64,000 nt of DNA, from positions 1-64,000 of the forward strand of contig NZ_JAPYPG010000003.1 of NCBI RefSeq assembly GCF_029937755.1. Reading direction: 5' to 3'. Under the pieces are notes generated by a model. It saw only the letters and a program-made list of their open reading frames with translations. It did not search any database and had not been told where the DNA came from. The position numbers were made by a program, and so were the translations under genes. This DNA is from Henriciella sp. GTDB lineage: Bacteria > Pseudomonadota > Alphaproteobacteria > Caulobacterales > Hyphomonadaceae. Numbering within the stretch: the first letter of the stretch is position 1; every line of letters starts with the position of its first letter. Of this stretch, positions 55,503 through 64,000 are shown in pieces.

Positions 55503-56372
55503 CTAGGATTCATCCTCCGAGTTCAGCCGGCTGATCAGGCTGGATGTATCCCACCGTCGGCCACCCATCGCCTGGATATCAGCATAGTATTGATCAACAA
55601 GTGCCGTCACAGGAAGGCTCGCGCCCGATCCACGCGCCGCATCAAGGGCTATCCGCAGGTCCTTGCGCATCCAGTCGACTGCGAAGCCATGGTCGAATTT
55701 CCGCTCACTCATGGTTTCCCACCGGTTTTCCATCTGCCAGCTTTGAGCGGCACCACCGGAAATGGCCTCGATCACCTTGTTCACGCTCAGACCATTGCGC
55801 TCAGCGAAGTGAATACCTTCGGACAGGCCCTGAACTATACCGGCAATACAGATCTGGTTCACCGATTTGGCCAGCTGGCCCGCACCCGATTTTCCGATAT
55901 GGGTGATGCGGTGCCCATACGCCTTCATGACCGGCACCGCCTTCTCCATCGCGGCATCATCGCCACCGCACATGATGGTGAGCTTGCCATTCTCTGCACC
56001 GGCCTGGCCGCCTGAAATAGGTGCATCAATAAAGCTTGCCCCGCGGGTAACGCATCGTTCGTGCAGCCGTCTGGCCAGATCCGCGCTGGCTGTAGTGTGG
56101 TCAACGACAACCATGCCTGCAGCCAGATTCGATTCGATCTCGTCGAATACGGCTTCGACATCGGGATCATCGCCAAGGCACATGAACACAAACTCGCTCC
56201 CGAATACCGCCCCCGCAGCATCACCAACCGCTTCCCCGTTATGCTTTTTTGCCCAAGTGTCCGCTTTTGCGGTCGTTCGATTCCAGACTTTCGTCGTGTG
56301 ACCATGCCTTGCGAGGTGGCCCGCCATGGGAAAGCCCATAACGCCAAGGCCGAGAAAGGCGCATTTGCTCAT
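55503..56372 (-). CDS. NAD(P)-dependent beta-hydroxyacid dehydrogenase (HIBADH-like)
   Basis: A 289-residue enzyme of the 3-hydroxyisobutyrate/6-phosphogluconate dehydrogenase-like family. The Rossmann motif is GLGVMGFPMAGHLARHGH, the substrate loop is DAPISGGQAGAENG, and the catalytic lysine lies in GKSGAGQLAKSVNQI. The exact substrate (3-hydroxyisobutyrate, tartronate semialdehyde, glyoxylate) cannot be told from these motifs. It is the first gene of a pair with the DUF389 gene. Confidence 0.88.
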   Translation of the reverse strand: MSKCAFLGLGVMGFPMAGHLARHGHTTKVWNRTTAKADTWAKKHNGEAVGDAAGAVFGSEFVFMCLGDDPDVEAVFDEIESNLAAGMVVVDHTTASADLARRLHERCVTRGASFIDAPISGGQAGAENGKLTIMCGGDDAAMEKAVPVMKAYGHRITHIGKSGAGQLAKSVNQICIAGIVQGLSEGIHFAERNGLSVNKVIEAISGGAAQSWQMENRWETMSERKFDHGFAVDWMRKDLRIALDAARGSGASLPVTALVDQYYADIQAMGGRRWDTSSLISRLNSEDES

Positions 56373-56567
56373 GATCTGTCCTCTTCTGCTGTCTTCGTGC
56401 GTACCGTCAACTTATCGTGACGACCAGTCATTCCAAACGAGTGCACGAAACATATTTGCTCCACATCAGCCAGTCAGTTTGATTTCTTTGAAATTGCAAG
56501 GATTCCAGCGACCTGGCCTCAAGCATGTTTTGGTAGGCAATATTCAGATCAGAAAGATCGGACTGGA

Positions 56568-57248
56568 ATGGCCTCTGAATACGCCTCAATGCGCATCGAA
56601 GGCAGAACGCCTCGGGCGCCCGTACGCCGGATTGGCGCATGGAAGCTTGCCTATGCAGACTTCCTGACAGCCTTGTGCGCGCTGTTTATCGTCCTGTGGC
56701 TGGCTAGCGGCGCGACATCTGAAGAACGTTCGAATCTTGCCGAACAGTTCGGCGCAAAGCCCGTCTCTGATGTGGTTGCTTCCCAGCTTTCGGCCCTGGA
56801 TCAGGCGGAAGCAACGTTACGCCAATCAGAGCTTCTTTCGGCCAAAACGGGAAACGTCAGCCTAACCCGCGAAGTCGATGGCTTTCGCATCGAATTGATT
56901 GATCTGGACCACACACCCCTGTTCGAAACCGGCGAAGAATCCCTCAATGAGCGTGGGCTATGGCTTATCGATCTCGCCTCGCAAGCCATTATCCGTCTGG
57001 CACAACCCATTTGGATTGAGGGACATACAGACAGTCAACCGGTTATGCGATCGGACTACTCGAACTGGGAACTCTCTGCCGGACGCGCCAATGCAGCTCG
57101 TCGTGCCTTGATCGCGACCGGCGTCCCTGCTGAGCTGATTGCCGGCGTCACGGGCCTTGCCGACACGCGTCCCTTAAGGCCCGGCACAGGCGACTTGCCA
57201 CAAAACCGTCGCTTGAGCATAGTCGTCCATATAGACGAGCGTCCTTGA
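56568..57248 (+). CDS. motB: MotB-like flagellar stator protein with OmpA domain
   Basis: A 226-residue inner-membrane protein. A short cytoplasmic tail is followed by the MotB transmembrane helix (about 26-46, WKLAYADFLTALCALFIVLWL) with Asp31 at the position of the proton-carrying Asp of MotB, then an OmpA-like peptidoglycan-binding domain (IWIEGHTDSQPV, NWELSAGRANAARRAL). It is shorter than E. coli MotB (308). There is no motA beside it and no other flagellar gene in the window, so the partner is elsewhere. An SLC13 permease follows. Confidence 0.85.
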   Translation: MASEYASMRIEGRTPRAPVRRIGAWKLAYADFLTALCALFIVLWLASGATSEERSNLAEQFGAKPVSDVVASQLSALDQAEATLRQSELLSAKTGNVSLTREVDGFRIELIDLDHTPLFETGEESLNERGLWLIDLASQAIIRLAQPIWIEGHTDSQPVMRSDYSNWELSAGRANAARRALIATGVPAELIAGVTGLADTRPLRPGTGDLPQNRRLSIVVHIDERP

Positions 57249-57281
57249 CGGATTGGCCGCTCCTTCAGGCGAGGAGGCCGG

Positions 57282-59120
57282 ATGACCGGCGAGTTGATGT
57301 CCAATTGGCCCATGTGGGCCAGCCTACTGACGGTCACTGTTACCATTATCTTTTACGTACTGGACCGCTGGTCAATGGAGGCGGTCTCACTCGGTGTGAT
57401 TGTCGCATTCCTTGTGATTTTTTCGCTTCCCGGGGCCGTGGGCGTAGATAACGAACCTATAACTTCGGTTGATTTGCTCGCCGGTTTCGGAAATCCAGCT
57501 CTTATTACCATCATGGCGCTGCTGGTTGTGGGGCAAGGCTTGTTCCAGACAGGAGCAATCGAAGGACCGACAAAAGCGCTCGTCGGCCTTTATGGCAAAC
57601 GTCCGGTCATAACGCTTCTGTCCACCTTCTTTGCGGTTTTCGCAATCAGTGCCTTCACAAACAATACGCCGGTCGTCGTCATGTTTCTTCCGGTCATGAG
57701 CGCCATCGCCATGCGCATGAAGACCAGCACATCCCGCCTCATGATGCCGCTCAGCTTTGTGTCCATCCTGGCTGGGATGACCACTTTGATCGGTACTTCG
57801 ACTAACCTTCTTGCAGCTGACGCCCTTCGTCGCATCGACGGGATCCGCCTTGATTTCTTTGAGCAAACCTCGATGGGGCTGATGCTCGCGGCGGTGGGTC
57901 TTGCCTACATCGCCCTTACGGCCAGGATTCTCCTGCCTGATCGCGGCAACTTTACTGACGAGATTGTGCCCTCCGGCAAGCAGTTCGTCGCTCAGTTTGA
58001 GGTCACTCCGGGACATTTTCTTCTAGGCAAAAAGCCCATCGCTGGAATGTTTCCGGACCTCAAGGATATGACAGTGAGAATGATCCAGCGCGGCGAACGC
58101 GCCATTCTGCCACCTTTCGAGGATGTCGAACTGATGAATGGCGACCTTGTCATTGTCGCTGCGACCCGAAAAGCTCTGACAGATTTGCTCGCCTCGCGAC
58201 CCGGCATGCTTCAACAGCTCTGGAATGGCGGGGCCGCCACAGAATCAGTGGATGAGGATGTGCCCGCTCTGAGTCTGGTCGAGGCCGTTATAGCACCGGG
58301 CTCACGTATGGCTGGCCGGACGGTCGAGCTGATAGGTTTTCGCCGGCTCACGTCTGCCGTGGTCCTGGGCATCCAGCGACGGTCCCGAATGATCCGGGCG
58401 AAGCTGGGGCAAATCCGGCTTGAGGCTGGCGATACACTTTTGCTCTGTGGGCCAACGGAAGCCTTCCAGGGGTTGCGCAACAGTCGTGATCTAATCCTTC
58501 TGGAGTGGTCGCAGAGCGAAATTCCTATGACAGCCTACGGTTATGCTGCGCGCATTATCGCCGTCGGAATGGTGCTCCTGGCCGCTCTCGGCATAACGAC
58601 CATCCTTATCGCTTCCGTTCTAGCCGCCATGGCAATGCTCTTATTCCGTTGCCTCAATGTCAGACAGGCCAGCCGAGCGCTGGATCTAAGAATATTTCTG
58701 GTCATCGGCGCTGCTTTGACCATGGGCACCGCGCTTGAGCAAACTGGTGCTGCTACACTTATCGCCGGACTGGTTGTCGATGCTGCTTCGCCTTACGGAC
58801 CGCTTGCGGTGCTGAGCGCCGTGTTCCTCTGCGTGGCAATCCTTACCAATATCCTGAGCAATGCCGCGGCCGCCGTGCTGTTCGCTCCGATCGCCCTGGA
58901 GGCGGCTCACGCCACGGATGCTGCCCCCCTTCCCTTCATCCTTGCTGTCATCTACGCATCGAATTGCAGTTTTGCTTCGCCAGTCGCCTATCAGACGAAT
59001 ATGCTTGTAATGGCCCCTGGACATTACAAATTTTCGGATTTCGTAAAGTTCGGTGGTCCATTAATGTTAGTAATCTGGGCCGCGTTCACCTTCCTGGCCC
59101 CTTGGCGTTTTGACCTTTGA
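57282..59120 (+). CDS. SLC13-family permease with RCK_C (TrkA_C) domains
   Basis: A 612-residue transporter with about 10-12 membrane segments and two cytoplasmic RCK_C domains in the middle (about 215-400, with HFLLGKKPIAGMFPDLKDMTV and SLVEAVIAPGSRMAGRTVEL). The core has the paired hairpin segments FTNNTPVVVMFLPVM and LIGTSTNLL that bind anion and sodium in the CitMHS/DASS superfamily. The substrate may be a dicarboxylate, sulfate or similar anion. GAGGAGG six bases before the ATG is a strong ribosome binding site. Confidence 0.88.
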   Translation: MTGELMSNWPMWASLLTVTVTIIFYVLDRWSMEAVSLGVIVAFLVIFSLPGAVGVDNEPITSVDLLAGFGNPALITIMALLVVGQGLFQTGAIEGPTKALVGLYGKRPVITLLSTFFAVFAISAFTNNTPVVVMFLPVMSAIAMRMKTSTSRLMMPLSFVSILAGMTTLIGTSTNLLAADALRRIDGIRLDFFEQTSMGLMLAAVGLAYIALTARILLPDRGNFTDEIVPSGKQFVAQFEVTPGHFLLGKKPIAGMFPDLKDMTVRMIQRGERAILPPFEDVELMNGDLVIVAATRKALTDLLASRPGMLQQLWNGGAATESVDEDVPALSLVEAVIAPGSRMAGRTVELIGFRRLTSAVVLGIQRRSRMIRAKLGQIRLEAGDTLLLCGPTEAFQGLRNSRDLILLEWSQSEIPMTAYGYAARIIAVGMVLLAALGITTILIASVLAAMAMLLFRCLNVRQASRALDLRIFLVIGAALTMGTALEQTGAATLIAGLVVDAASPYGPLAVLSAVFLCVAILTNILSNAAAAVLFAPIALEAAHATDAAPLPFILAVIYASNCSFASPVAYQTNMLVMAPGHYKFSDFVKFGGPLMLVIWAAFTFLAPWRFDL

Positions 59121-59138
59121 GTGTGTTAATCAATAACG

Positions 59139-59897
59139 ATGAAGCTTGATGAATCGCTCTTTACCGTACCGGGAGTACGCCGTGGCCTGCGCTTCTATGT
59201 GACGGGACCGACACCCTGCCCGTATCTGTCAGACCAGTATGAGCGAAAAGCCTTCACACATTTGAGCCAGGCAGCCCCCGATGCCCTGCATCATCAGCTG
59301 AGCGAAGCCGGGTTCCGGCGCAGTCAGTCTGTTGCCTATCGTCCTGCCTGCCCGAGCTGCAATGCATGTCGCAGTGTCCGCGTAGACGCTTCACGTTTTC
59401 GTCCAAGCCGGAACCAGGCGCGTGTCATAAAGAAGAATGCCGACCTGGTACGCCGGCCAGCAGAGCCCCGCGCAACGCGTGAGCAATACCGGCTGCTGAA
59501 GCACTATCTCGTCAGCCGCCATGAGGGCGGCGGCATGTCGGAAATGGGCTTCCGCGAGTATGCCGGGATGGTGAATGAAACGCCGGTACAGACCGTGATC
59601 TTCGAATATCGCGAAGGCCCGGAAGAAGATGCCCCTCTCGTCGCCGTCTCGCTGACCGATGTTCTGCGGGACGGGTTCTCGATGGTCTACACGTTCTTCG
59701 ACACTCGCCAGCCCAAACGCAGCCTCGGCACATTCATGGTGCTGGACCATATTCTCAATGCGGATTCTTACGGTCTGCCGCATGTCTACCTCGGCTACTG
59801 GATCAAGCAGAGCCCCAAGATGGCCTACAAGAAGCGCTTCCAGCCGCTGGAAGTCCTTGACGGCGCGGTCTGGCGTCGGCTTGAAGAGGACGAATAG
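59139..59897 (+). CDS. bpt: Aspartate/glutamate leucyltransferase (bacterial protein transferase)
   Basis: A 252-residue N-end-rule aminoacyl transferase with the ATE fold. The N-terminal half contains GPTPCPYLSDQYERKAFTHL and CPSCNACRSVRV; the C-terminal half contains VSLTDVLRDGFSMVYTFFD and HVYLGYWIKQSPKMAYKKRF. By family, it adds Leu to proteins with N-terminal Asp or Glu, marking them for ClpS/ClpA. It starts 18 bases after the SLC13 stop, without a clear ribosome binding site. Confidence 0.93.
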   Translation: MKLDESLFTVPGVRRGLRFYVTGPTPCPYLSDQYERKAFTHLSQAAPDALHHQLSEAGFRRSQSVAYRPACPSCNACRSVRVDASRFRPSRNQARVIKKNADLVRRPAEPRATREQYRLLKHYLVSRHEGGGMSEMGFREYAGMVNETPVQTVIFEYREGPEEDAPLVAVSLTDVLRDGFSMVYTFFDTRQPKRSLGTFMVLDHILNADSYGLPHVYLGYWIKQSPKMAYKKRFQPLEVLDGAVWRRLEEDE

Positions 59898-59951
59898 AAG
59901 CCTGCCGAACCAAGAGCAGGCAGAAATATTCCGAAAGGTTTGGGGGAGGAA

Positions 59952-61079
59952 ATGATACGCAGACGCAACCTGCTAGGCGCGGGACTGCTAGGTCTCGGCG
60001 GCGCGGCCGCGTCTTTCAGCAATCCTCAGCAGAGCGGAAGCGCGCCCTCCTCGGGCCCGTCCATCAGCCGGAACCGGCGCCAGCTCAACATGGTGACGAC
60101 CTGGCCTAAAGGCCTGCCGGGACTCGGCGAGGCCGCAGAACGTGTCGCAGCTCGAATCGGCGCCATGTCTGATGGCCTTATCGAGGTGAAGGTCTATGCG
60201 GCCGGGGAGCTCGTACCGGCCTTTGAAAGCTTCGACGCCGTCGCGAATGGCTCTGCTGATATGTATCACGGCGCTGAGTACTACTGGACCGCGAAGTCAC
60301 CTGCCTATCCTTTCTTTACCGCCGTGCCATTTGGCATGACCGCGCAGGAGATCATGGGATGGATCGACTTCGGTGGCGGCCAGGAGCTGTGGGACGAGCT
60401 TTCTGCAGACTTCGGCATCAAATCCTTTCAAGGGGCCAATACCGGGCACCAGATGGGAGGATGGTTTCGCAAGGAAATCAGGGGTCTGGACGATCTCGTC
60501 GGCCTTCAGATGCGCATCCCGGGACAGGGCGGCGACGTTCTCCGCGCACTCGGCGGATCTGCCAAGGCCCTTCCTGGCGGTGAAATCTATCAAGCCCTTC
60601 AGACGGGTAACATCGACGCGACGGAGTGGGTCGGGCCATGGAACGACTATTCGCTCGGCTTCTACCGAGAAGCGCCCTACTATTATGGTCCCGGCTTCCA
60701 TGAACCTGGTGCCAGCCTTGCTGTGGGCATCAACCGCAAACTCTGGGACAGCTTTAATCCTGGCGAGCAAGCCATCATCAAGGCGGCCTGCGAAAGCACC
60801 AACCATACATCTCTCGGCGAATTCACCTACCAGAACGCCGTGTATCTGGACATTCTGACCCGCGAACATGGTGTCAAACTTCGCTCTTTTCCTGATGATG
60901 TCGTCAAGGCCATGGCAGAAGCCGCGCGGGATGTTCGCGCCACCTCGGGCCGCGATGGGATCGAGAAGCGCATTTATGAGAGCTTCGAAAAAGGCCTCAA
61001 GACCATGGCCGACTGGGCTGCAGTTTCCGATGGGCCTTACTATGCCGCCCGTGAACTGGGCCGTGAGCCGCAAGGTTAG
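59952..61079 (+). CDS. TRAP transporter substrate-binding protein DctP
   Basis: A 375-residue periplasmic binding protein. An N-terminal RRRNLLG twin-arginine-like signal with a hydrophobic stretch suggests Tat export. The body has the DctP features MVTTWPKGLPGLGEAAERV, GSADMYHGAEYYW, and the conserved RIPGQGGDVLRALGGSAKALPGGE binding segment. It resembles binders of 2-oxo or hydroxy acids, but the ligand is not certain. GGAGG lies just before the ATG at 59952. It is the first gene of the TRAP operon. Confidence 0.9.
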   Translation: MIRRRNLLGAGLLGLGGAAASFSNPQQSGSAPSSGPSISRNRRQLNMVTTWPKGLPGLGEAAERVAARIGAMSDGLIEVKVYAAGELVPAFESFDAVANGSADMYHGAEYYWTAKSPAYPFFTAVPFGMTAQEIMGWIDFGGGQELWDELSADFGIKSFQGANTGHQMGGWFRKEIRGLDDLVGLQMRIPGQGGDVLRALGGSAKALPGGEIYQALQTGNIDATEWVGPWNDYSLGFYREAPYYYGPGFHEPGASLAVGINRKLWDSFNPGEQAIIKAACESTNHTSLGEFTYQNAVYLDILTREHGVKLRSFPDDVVKAMAEAARDVRATSGRDGIEKRIYESFEKGLKTMADWAAVSDGPYYAARELGREPQG

Positions 61080-61085
61080 ACGGCC

Positions 61086-61754
61086 ATGGATGCAGAACTG
61101 TTCCTGCGAATTGGCGCTTTCCTGAAGTGGATCGGTATTGTCCTGATCCCGGTCTTCCTCTTGCCTTTGCTGACACTCGTCCTGCCCGGGGGCTTCACGT
61201 CAGCCTCGCGGATCCTGTACAAGCAGATCGACCGCGCGACAGGCTGGGCGTTAAGGGCTGCAGTCGTGTGCGCTGCAGCACTTGTTCTCGTCCAGCTTGC
61301 CGTCGTCATCGCGAGTTTCGGGTTCGCCCTGTCCTGGACATGGCTGTCAGAGGCGGTCATTTACGCATTTGCCGCTGTCTTCATGCTGGGCGCCGCGTCT
61401 GCCTTGAAGGATGACGCGCATGTACGAGTGGATATCCTTCGCCCGCGCTTTGGCGAAACCGTGCGTAACTGGATCGAACTCGGCGGCACCTACTTCTTCC
61501 TCTTTCCCATTATGTTCCGACTTCTAATGACAGGGGAACAGGGGCTGGCGCGGTCCTGGTTGCTCTTGGAAGGCTCACGCGAGAGCGATGGGCTCCCAAT
61601 CCTCTTCGTCTTCAAGACACTCCTCCCGGTGTTCGCGATTCTCATGCTGGCTGCCGGTCTGTCCGTCGCCCTGAAGGCCGCAATCAGGCTGACCGGCGGC
61701 ACGCCAAGTGACGACGAAGCTCACCCCACAATGAGTGGCCACTATGGAGCTTGA
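61086..61754 (+). CDS. TRAP transporter small permease (DctQ)
   Basis: A 222-residue membrane protein with about four transmembrane helices, the normal layout of DctQ (for example WIGIVLIPVFLLPLLTLVLP, AVIYAFAAVFMLGAASAL, RVDILRPRFG). It starts 6 bases after the DctP gene and its 3' end overlaps the large permease gene by about 11 bases. It forms the membrane complex with DctM. Confidence 0.9.
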   Translation: MDAELFLRIGAFLKWIGIVLIPVFLLPLLTLVLPGGFTSASRILYKQIDRATGWALRAAVVCAAALVLVQLAVVIASFGFALSWTWLSEAVIYAFAAVFMLGAASALKDDAHVRVDILRPRFGETVRNWIELGGTYFFLFPIMFRLLMTGEQGLARSWLLLEGSRESDGLPILFVFKTLLPVFAILMLAAGLSVALKAAIRLTGGTPSDDEAHPTMSGHYGA

Positions 61755-63324
61755 GGTCGTCCTCGCACTTGGCATGTTCGCCGCAGCGATCATCGCCCTG
61801 CTGGCGGGATACTCCGTCGCGCTAACGCTAGGCGGTATCGCACTGATTTTTGCTCTGCTCGGCCTGGCCCTTGGTGTGTTTCCGGAGTCGCTTCTCAGCA
61901 ACCTGCCGAGTCGCGTTCAAGGCGGAGCGATCATGCAGAATGAAACGCTCGTTGCCGTTCCCCTGTTCATCCTGATGGGGGTCATTCTCGAGCGTTCAAA
62001 GGTCGCTGAAGACCTGCTCCACATCGCCAGCCGCCTGCTTGGACGGATCAATGGTGGGCTTGGGTACGCCGTCGTTCTGGTCGGCGCGTTGCTTGCCGCA
62101 TCGACCGGAATTGTCGGGGCGACCGTGATCACCATGACACTGATTGCCCTGCCCTCCATGTTGCAACAGAAATACGATACGCGGCTCGCCACTGGCGCCA
62201 TCGCCGCGTCTGGCACGCTCGGACAGATCATTCCCCCTAGCATTGTACTCATCCTTCTGGCCGACGCGGTATCCAATGCTGCCAGTCAAGCGGCTTCGCA
62301 GATGGGTATTGGTGCCTTCGTTGTCTCTGTTGGCGACCTGTTCGCCGGCGCCTTGATCCCCGGCTTCATTCTTGTGGGACTCTATCTGATCTGGATCGCC
62401 ATTAATGCCTGGTTTCGTCCGCACCACTGTCCACCGGTGGTGGATGACACATCTGACCCGCTCACTCGGAAGGAAGTCCTCTTCGGCCTCGGCGCGCCGC
62501 TGCTTCTGATCTTTGCTGTTCTGGGGGCTATCCTCTCAGGTATCGCAACACCAACCGAAGCAGCTGCAATTGGTGTCGCTGGCGCTATTCTGCTTGCAGG
62601 CCTGCGCCTCTCCGACGATGATGATGCATTCCTCTCAGCGCTCGTTCTTGCCGCGTTCGCAAGCCTTGCTGTGATCATCTTCACCCGGAACGTTGTCGAT
62701 CTGAGGCTGGGCGTCGCCGATGCTGGAGCGCTCGCCTATGTCGGCGTCGGCATTTCATTGATAGCTACGATAATATTCTTCGCCGGACTTCTTGCTGGCA
62801 TGGCTATACTCAATCGCAAGCAACAGCTTTCGCCAGCATTGAAAAGCGGCGTCCATATCACATCCATGGTGTTCCTGATCCTGATAGGAGCATCACTGTT
62901 TTCGCTGGTTTTCCGCGGGTTCGGGGGCGATGAGATTGTCGCCGGCCTGCTTCACAGCATCCCAGGCGGAAAATGGGGGGCACTGGTCGGGGCGATGCTG
63001 GTCATGTTCGTCCTCGGCTTTTTCCTCGACTTCATCGAGATCATTTTCGTTGTGGTACCGCTCGTAACTCCGCCGCTGATCGTGATGGGGTTTGATCCGG
63101 TGTGGCTAGCCATATTGATGGCCCTGAATCTCCAGACGAGCTTTCTCACACCACCCTTCGGATTCGCCTTGTTTTATCTGCGCGGCGCTGCCCCCGAAGG
63201 TGTGAAAACGTCCGAAATCTGGCATGGCGCCGTGCCCTTTATCGGTCTTCAACTCATCATCATACTGCTCGTCGCCAGCATGCCGTGGCTCGCCACCTGG
63301 CTTCCCTCAGTCGCGGCTAAATAG
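61744..63324 (+). CDS. TRAP transporter large permease (DctM)
   Basis: A 526-residue permease with about 12 helices. The family segments VPLFILMGVILERSKVAEDLL, GALLAASTGIVGATVITM and LGQIIPPSIVLILLADAV are visible, as is LDFIEIIFVVVPLV near the end. It moves the DctP ligand with sodium. The ATG at 61744 overlaps the DctQ gene; a GTG nine bases earlier is possible. It completes the operon and is followed by an aminotransferase. Confidence 0.92.
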   Translation: MELEVVLALGMFAAAIIALLAGYSVALTLGGIALIFALLGLALGVFPESLLSNLPSRVQGGAIMQNETLVAVPLFILMGVILERSKVAEDLLHIASRLLGRINGGLGYAVVLVGALLAASTGIVGATVITMTLIALPSMLQQKYDTRLATGAIAASGTLGQIIPPSIVLILLADAVSNAASQAASQMGIGAFVVSVGDLFAGALIPGFILVGLYLIWIAINAWFRPHHCPPVVDDTSDPLTRKEVLFGLGAPLLLIFAVLGAILSGIATPTEAAAIGVAGAILLAGLRLSDDDDAFLSALVLAAFASLAVIIFTRNVVDLRLGVADAGALAYVGVGISLIATIIFFAGLLAGMAILNRKQQLSPALKSGVHITSMVFLILIGASLFSLVFRGFGGDEIVAGLLHSIPGGKWGALVGAMLVMFVLGFFLDFIEIIFVVVPLVTPPLIVMGFDPVWLAILMALNLQTSFLTPPFGFALFYLRGAAPEGVKTSEIWHGAVPFIGLQLIIILLVASMPWLATWLPSVAAK

Positions 63325-63339
63325 GAGTGCGCAGTCCAG

Positions 63340-64000
63340 ATGGGCGTCGAGATTGATCCGTTTCATGCCATATCCATCAGCAGACTTGCGCATGAGCTGA
63401 AAGATCAGGGCCGCTCGATCATTCATATGGAATTCGGACAACCCTCCACTGGCGCACCAGCCCGCGCGCTGGAAAAAGCCAAAAATGTTCTCGCGTCGAA
63501 TGCATTGGGCTACTGGGAAAGCCTCCCGCTGAAAAAGCGCCTCTGCCAGCATTATGACGAAACATATGGTGTCACTGTGCGTCCGGGACGTATTGCCATC
63601 ACGGCTGGTGCTTCGGCTGCGCTGGTATCAGCGCTGACCTGCCGCTTTTCCGCCGGTGACACCATTGCCATGGCGCGGCCAGGCTATGTTTCCTATCGCA
63701 ACACGGTCAAGGCGCTGGGCATGACCGCTCTCGAATTGGATTGTGGAGCCGATACGAGGTTTTCGCTAACAGCCGATCGTATCGCGGCACTGGCTCCAGC
63801 ACCGCAAGGACTGATCCTGGCCAGTCCGGCCAACCCTACGGGCACGATCATGTCCGCCGAGGAACTTGAAGCCATTGCGCTGGTCTGCCGCGAACGAGAC
63901 ATAACGATCATCTCCGATGAAATCTATCACGGCCTGAGCTACACGCGCCCGACGCATTCGATCCTGGAATTCGAGCCCGAAGCTTTCGTAATCAACAGCT
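63340..64000 (+). CDS. Pyridoxal phosphate-dependent aminotransferase (class I/II), partial
   Basis: The 5' 220 codons of an aminotransferase leave the window at 64000. Visible fold-type I features are HMEFGQPSTGAPA, ITAGASAALVSAL, the PGYVSYRN stretch, ILASPANPTGTIMS (the conserved NPTG) and IISDEIYHGLSY, where Asp binds the pyridine nitrogen. The Lys that binds PLP lies beyond the edge. It starts 15 bases after the DctM stop, and AGGAG overlaps that stop, so it may be co-transcribed with the TRAP genes and act on the imported compound. Confidence 0.87.
   Translation, partial: MGVEIDPFHAISISRLAHELKDQGRSIIHMEFGQPSTGAPARALEKAKNVLASNALGYWESLPLKKRLCQHYDETYGVTVRPGRIAITAGASAALVSALTCRFSAGDTIAMARPGYVSYRNTVKALGMTALELDCGADTRFSLTADRIAALAPAPQGLILASPANPTGTIMSAEELEAIALVCRERDITIISDEIYHGLSYTRPTHSILEFEPEAFVINS

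Overview
The window looks like chromosome from an alphaproteobacterium, most likely of the Hyphomonadaceae/Maricaulales type. This rests on the high GC content, gene orders typical of the class (rne-amidase-PBP1A-prfB, glnB-glnA, M23 peptidase-bactofilin), a bactofilin, a magnesium-type HemB and a COQ4-like protein. No sequence search was run, so the family placement is inference.

Left edge (1-3,240): a small accessory block. It holds a partial minus-strand gene running off the window, then a plus-strand cassette of a small ORF, a DUF2924 protein, a large serine recombinase and a HTH-like protein, ending about 240 bp from a tRNA-Ser gene. This is the only clearly mobile-looking part.

3,472-10,364: cell-envelope and replication genes. 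RlpA with a SPOR domain is followed by a tight run of D,D-carboxypeptidase, tmk, holB, a TatD hydrolase and a metallo-beta-lactamase-fold enzyme, then mazG. 10,375-16,300: a very large AsmA/YhdP-like protein, a Bcp peroxiredoxin, then an M23 peptidase overlapping a bactofilin. 16,386-24,419: prfB (whose 5' end is read through a programmed +1 frameshift), PBP1A and a cell-wall amidase on the minus strand, diverging from rne.

24,437-35,616: metabolism and repair (leucine dehydrogenase, lipoprotein hydrolase, Fe-S uracil-DNA glycosylase, pirin, M28 peptidase, RlmJ, a membrane histidine kinase, a flavoprotein, a THEM6-like thioesterase and an acyl-CoA dehydrogenase). A tRNA-Val sits in a hairpin-rich gap. 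35,974-46,682: the proteostasis and nitrogen block, with glnB, glnA, clpP, clpX and lon on the minus strand and COQ4-like, histidine phosphatase, stand-alone NnrD, tRNA-Leu and trigger factor on the plus strand.

46,755-50,260 is a less familiar surface-associated stretch: an exported protein with an SdrD/EF-hand-like C-terminus, a cytochrome c lipoprotein, a small outer-membrane barrel and a MarR regulator. 50,514-64,000 holds a PilZ protein, GNAT, hemB, PBP4, DUF1801, DUF389, a beta-hydroxyacid dehydrogenase, an isolated MotB, an SLC13 permease, Bpt aminoacyl transferase, a complete TRAP transporter (DctP-Q-M) and the start of a class I/II aminotransferase that leaves the window.

Most of the window is ordinary core genome, rich in peptidoglycan genes (RlpA, two D,D-carboxypeptidases, PBP1A, amidase, M23, bactofilin). 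I found no CRISPR array, insertion sequence, rRNA or obvious defence system. The most unusual signals are small: nested inverted repeats beside tRNA-Val, a two-sided terminator-like hairpin between divergent genes, a palindrome before the M23-bactofilin operon, a TatD protein with an altered metal motif, and an isolated MotB.
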